A program made the position numbers and the translations under genes. A model generated the notes under the pieces. The model worked only from the letters and a program-made list of their open reading frames with translations, ran no database searches and was not told the DNA's origin. 14,095 nucleotides of DNA from RUG11867 sp964553435 (GTDB lineage: Bacteria; Bacillota_I; Bacilli_A; RF39; UBA660): NCBI GenBank assembly GCA_964553435.1, contig CAZKKM010000040.1, forward strand, positions 1 to 14,095, read 5' to 3'. Shown here piece after piece: positions 13,949-14,095 of the stretch; the first letter of the stretch is position 1, and each line of letters begins with the position of its first letter.

Positions 13949-14095
13949 TTTTCTTCTAATTTTTCTGCAAATTCATTAATTTTATTAATAGAATTTAAAT
14001 ATTCTTTTTCAATTTGCTTTGGGATTATAATCAATAGCTGTTGCATATAAATCGAGAACTTGTCTATATAATACTTTTTCTGATGATCTTATATC
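13942..14095 (-). pseudogene. Remnant of a RhuM-family (virulence RhuM) gene, frameshifted and internally deleted, 5' end outside the window
   Basis: Reading leftward from 14095, the frame gives DIRSSEKVLYRQVLDLYATAI then DYNPKAN and a TGA at 14011-14009. The DIRxSEK...DLYATxIDYNP pattern is a hallmark of RhuM-family proteins, which normally continue for well over 100 more residues. One base out of frame, the same DNA reads PKQIEKEYLNSIN then KINEFAEKLEEKS and stops at 13944-13942. That resembles the C-terminal helix of the family. The middle therefore seems to be deleted and the two ends joined out of frame. The family's role is unclear; members occur on pathogenicity and mobile islands. The family call is from memory of the motif. 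Confidence 0.6.

Overview
The window is AT-rich bacterial DNA. It most likely comes from a low-GC Bacillota relative (Bacilli, Erysipelotrichia or RF39-like gut lineage). Pointers are Shine-Dalgarno sites of the AAAGGAG type, a leucine T-box leader, a TasA-like (SipW-type) signal peptide and TTGNNN/TATAAT-type promoters. TGA is read as stop (for example at the end of ku) and tryptophan is TGG, so this is the standard bacterial code and not the Mycoplasma one. The lineage is inferred from motifs only; no search was possible.

Layout. (1) 1-1070: the right end of a probable mobile element, with the C-terminal part of an SF3 (P4/D5-type) primase-helicase. It is followed by a repeat-rich non-coding stretch holding a 23-bp inverted repeat made of 8-bp-spaced CGTAAT units and an 11-bp tandem repeat. 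(2) 1235-4763, minus strand: a leucine T-box operon of a promoter, a T-box with CUC specifier and terminator, a small membrane protein, and a leucyl-tRNA synthetase with a complete Nudix hydrolase domain inserted in its editing region. (3) 4740-9538, minus strand: a GH31 glycosidase-like protein with altered catalytic motifs, a ferredoxin/thioredoxin-fold fusion protein, and a secreted surface protein ending in a lectin-like variable domain. (4) 9585-12990, plus strand: a ribbon-helix-helix regulator behind an operator-like dyad, then a compact NHEJ operon of ku, a stand-alone LigD-type ATP-dependent ligase, and a PE-Pol fusion (split LigD). It ends in a strong terminator. (5) 13011-14095, minus strand: an HD-domain phosphohydrolase, a perfect 14-bp inverted repeat and a decayed RhuM-family gene fragment.

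How the genes work together. Ku would bind broken DNA ends, PE-Pol would trim and fill them, and the ligase would seal them; overlapping reading frames suggest co-expression. Uncharged tRNA-Leu should raise expression of the membrane protein and leuS through the T-box. The regulator at 9654 lies between divergent promoters and may control itself and the surface protein at 8006-9538.

The most unusual items are the Nudix-containing LeuRS, the split PE-Pol/Lig arrangement, the ferredoxin-thioredoxin fusion lacking the CXXC motif, the GH31 protein with changed active-site positions, and the candidate variable surface protein.
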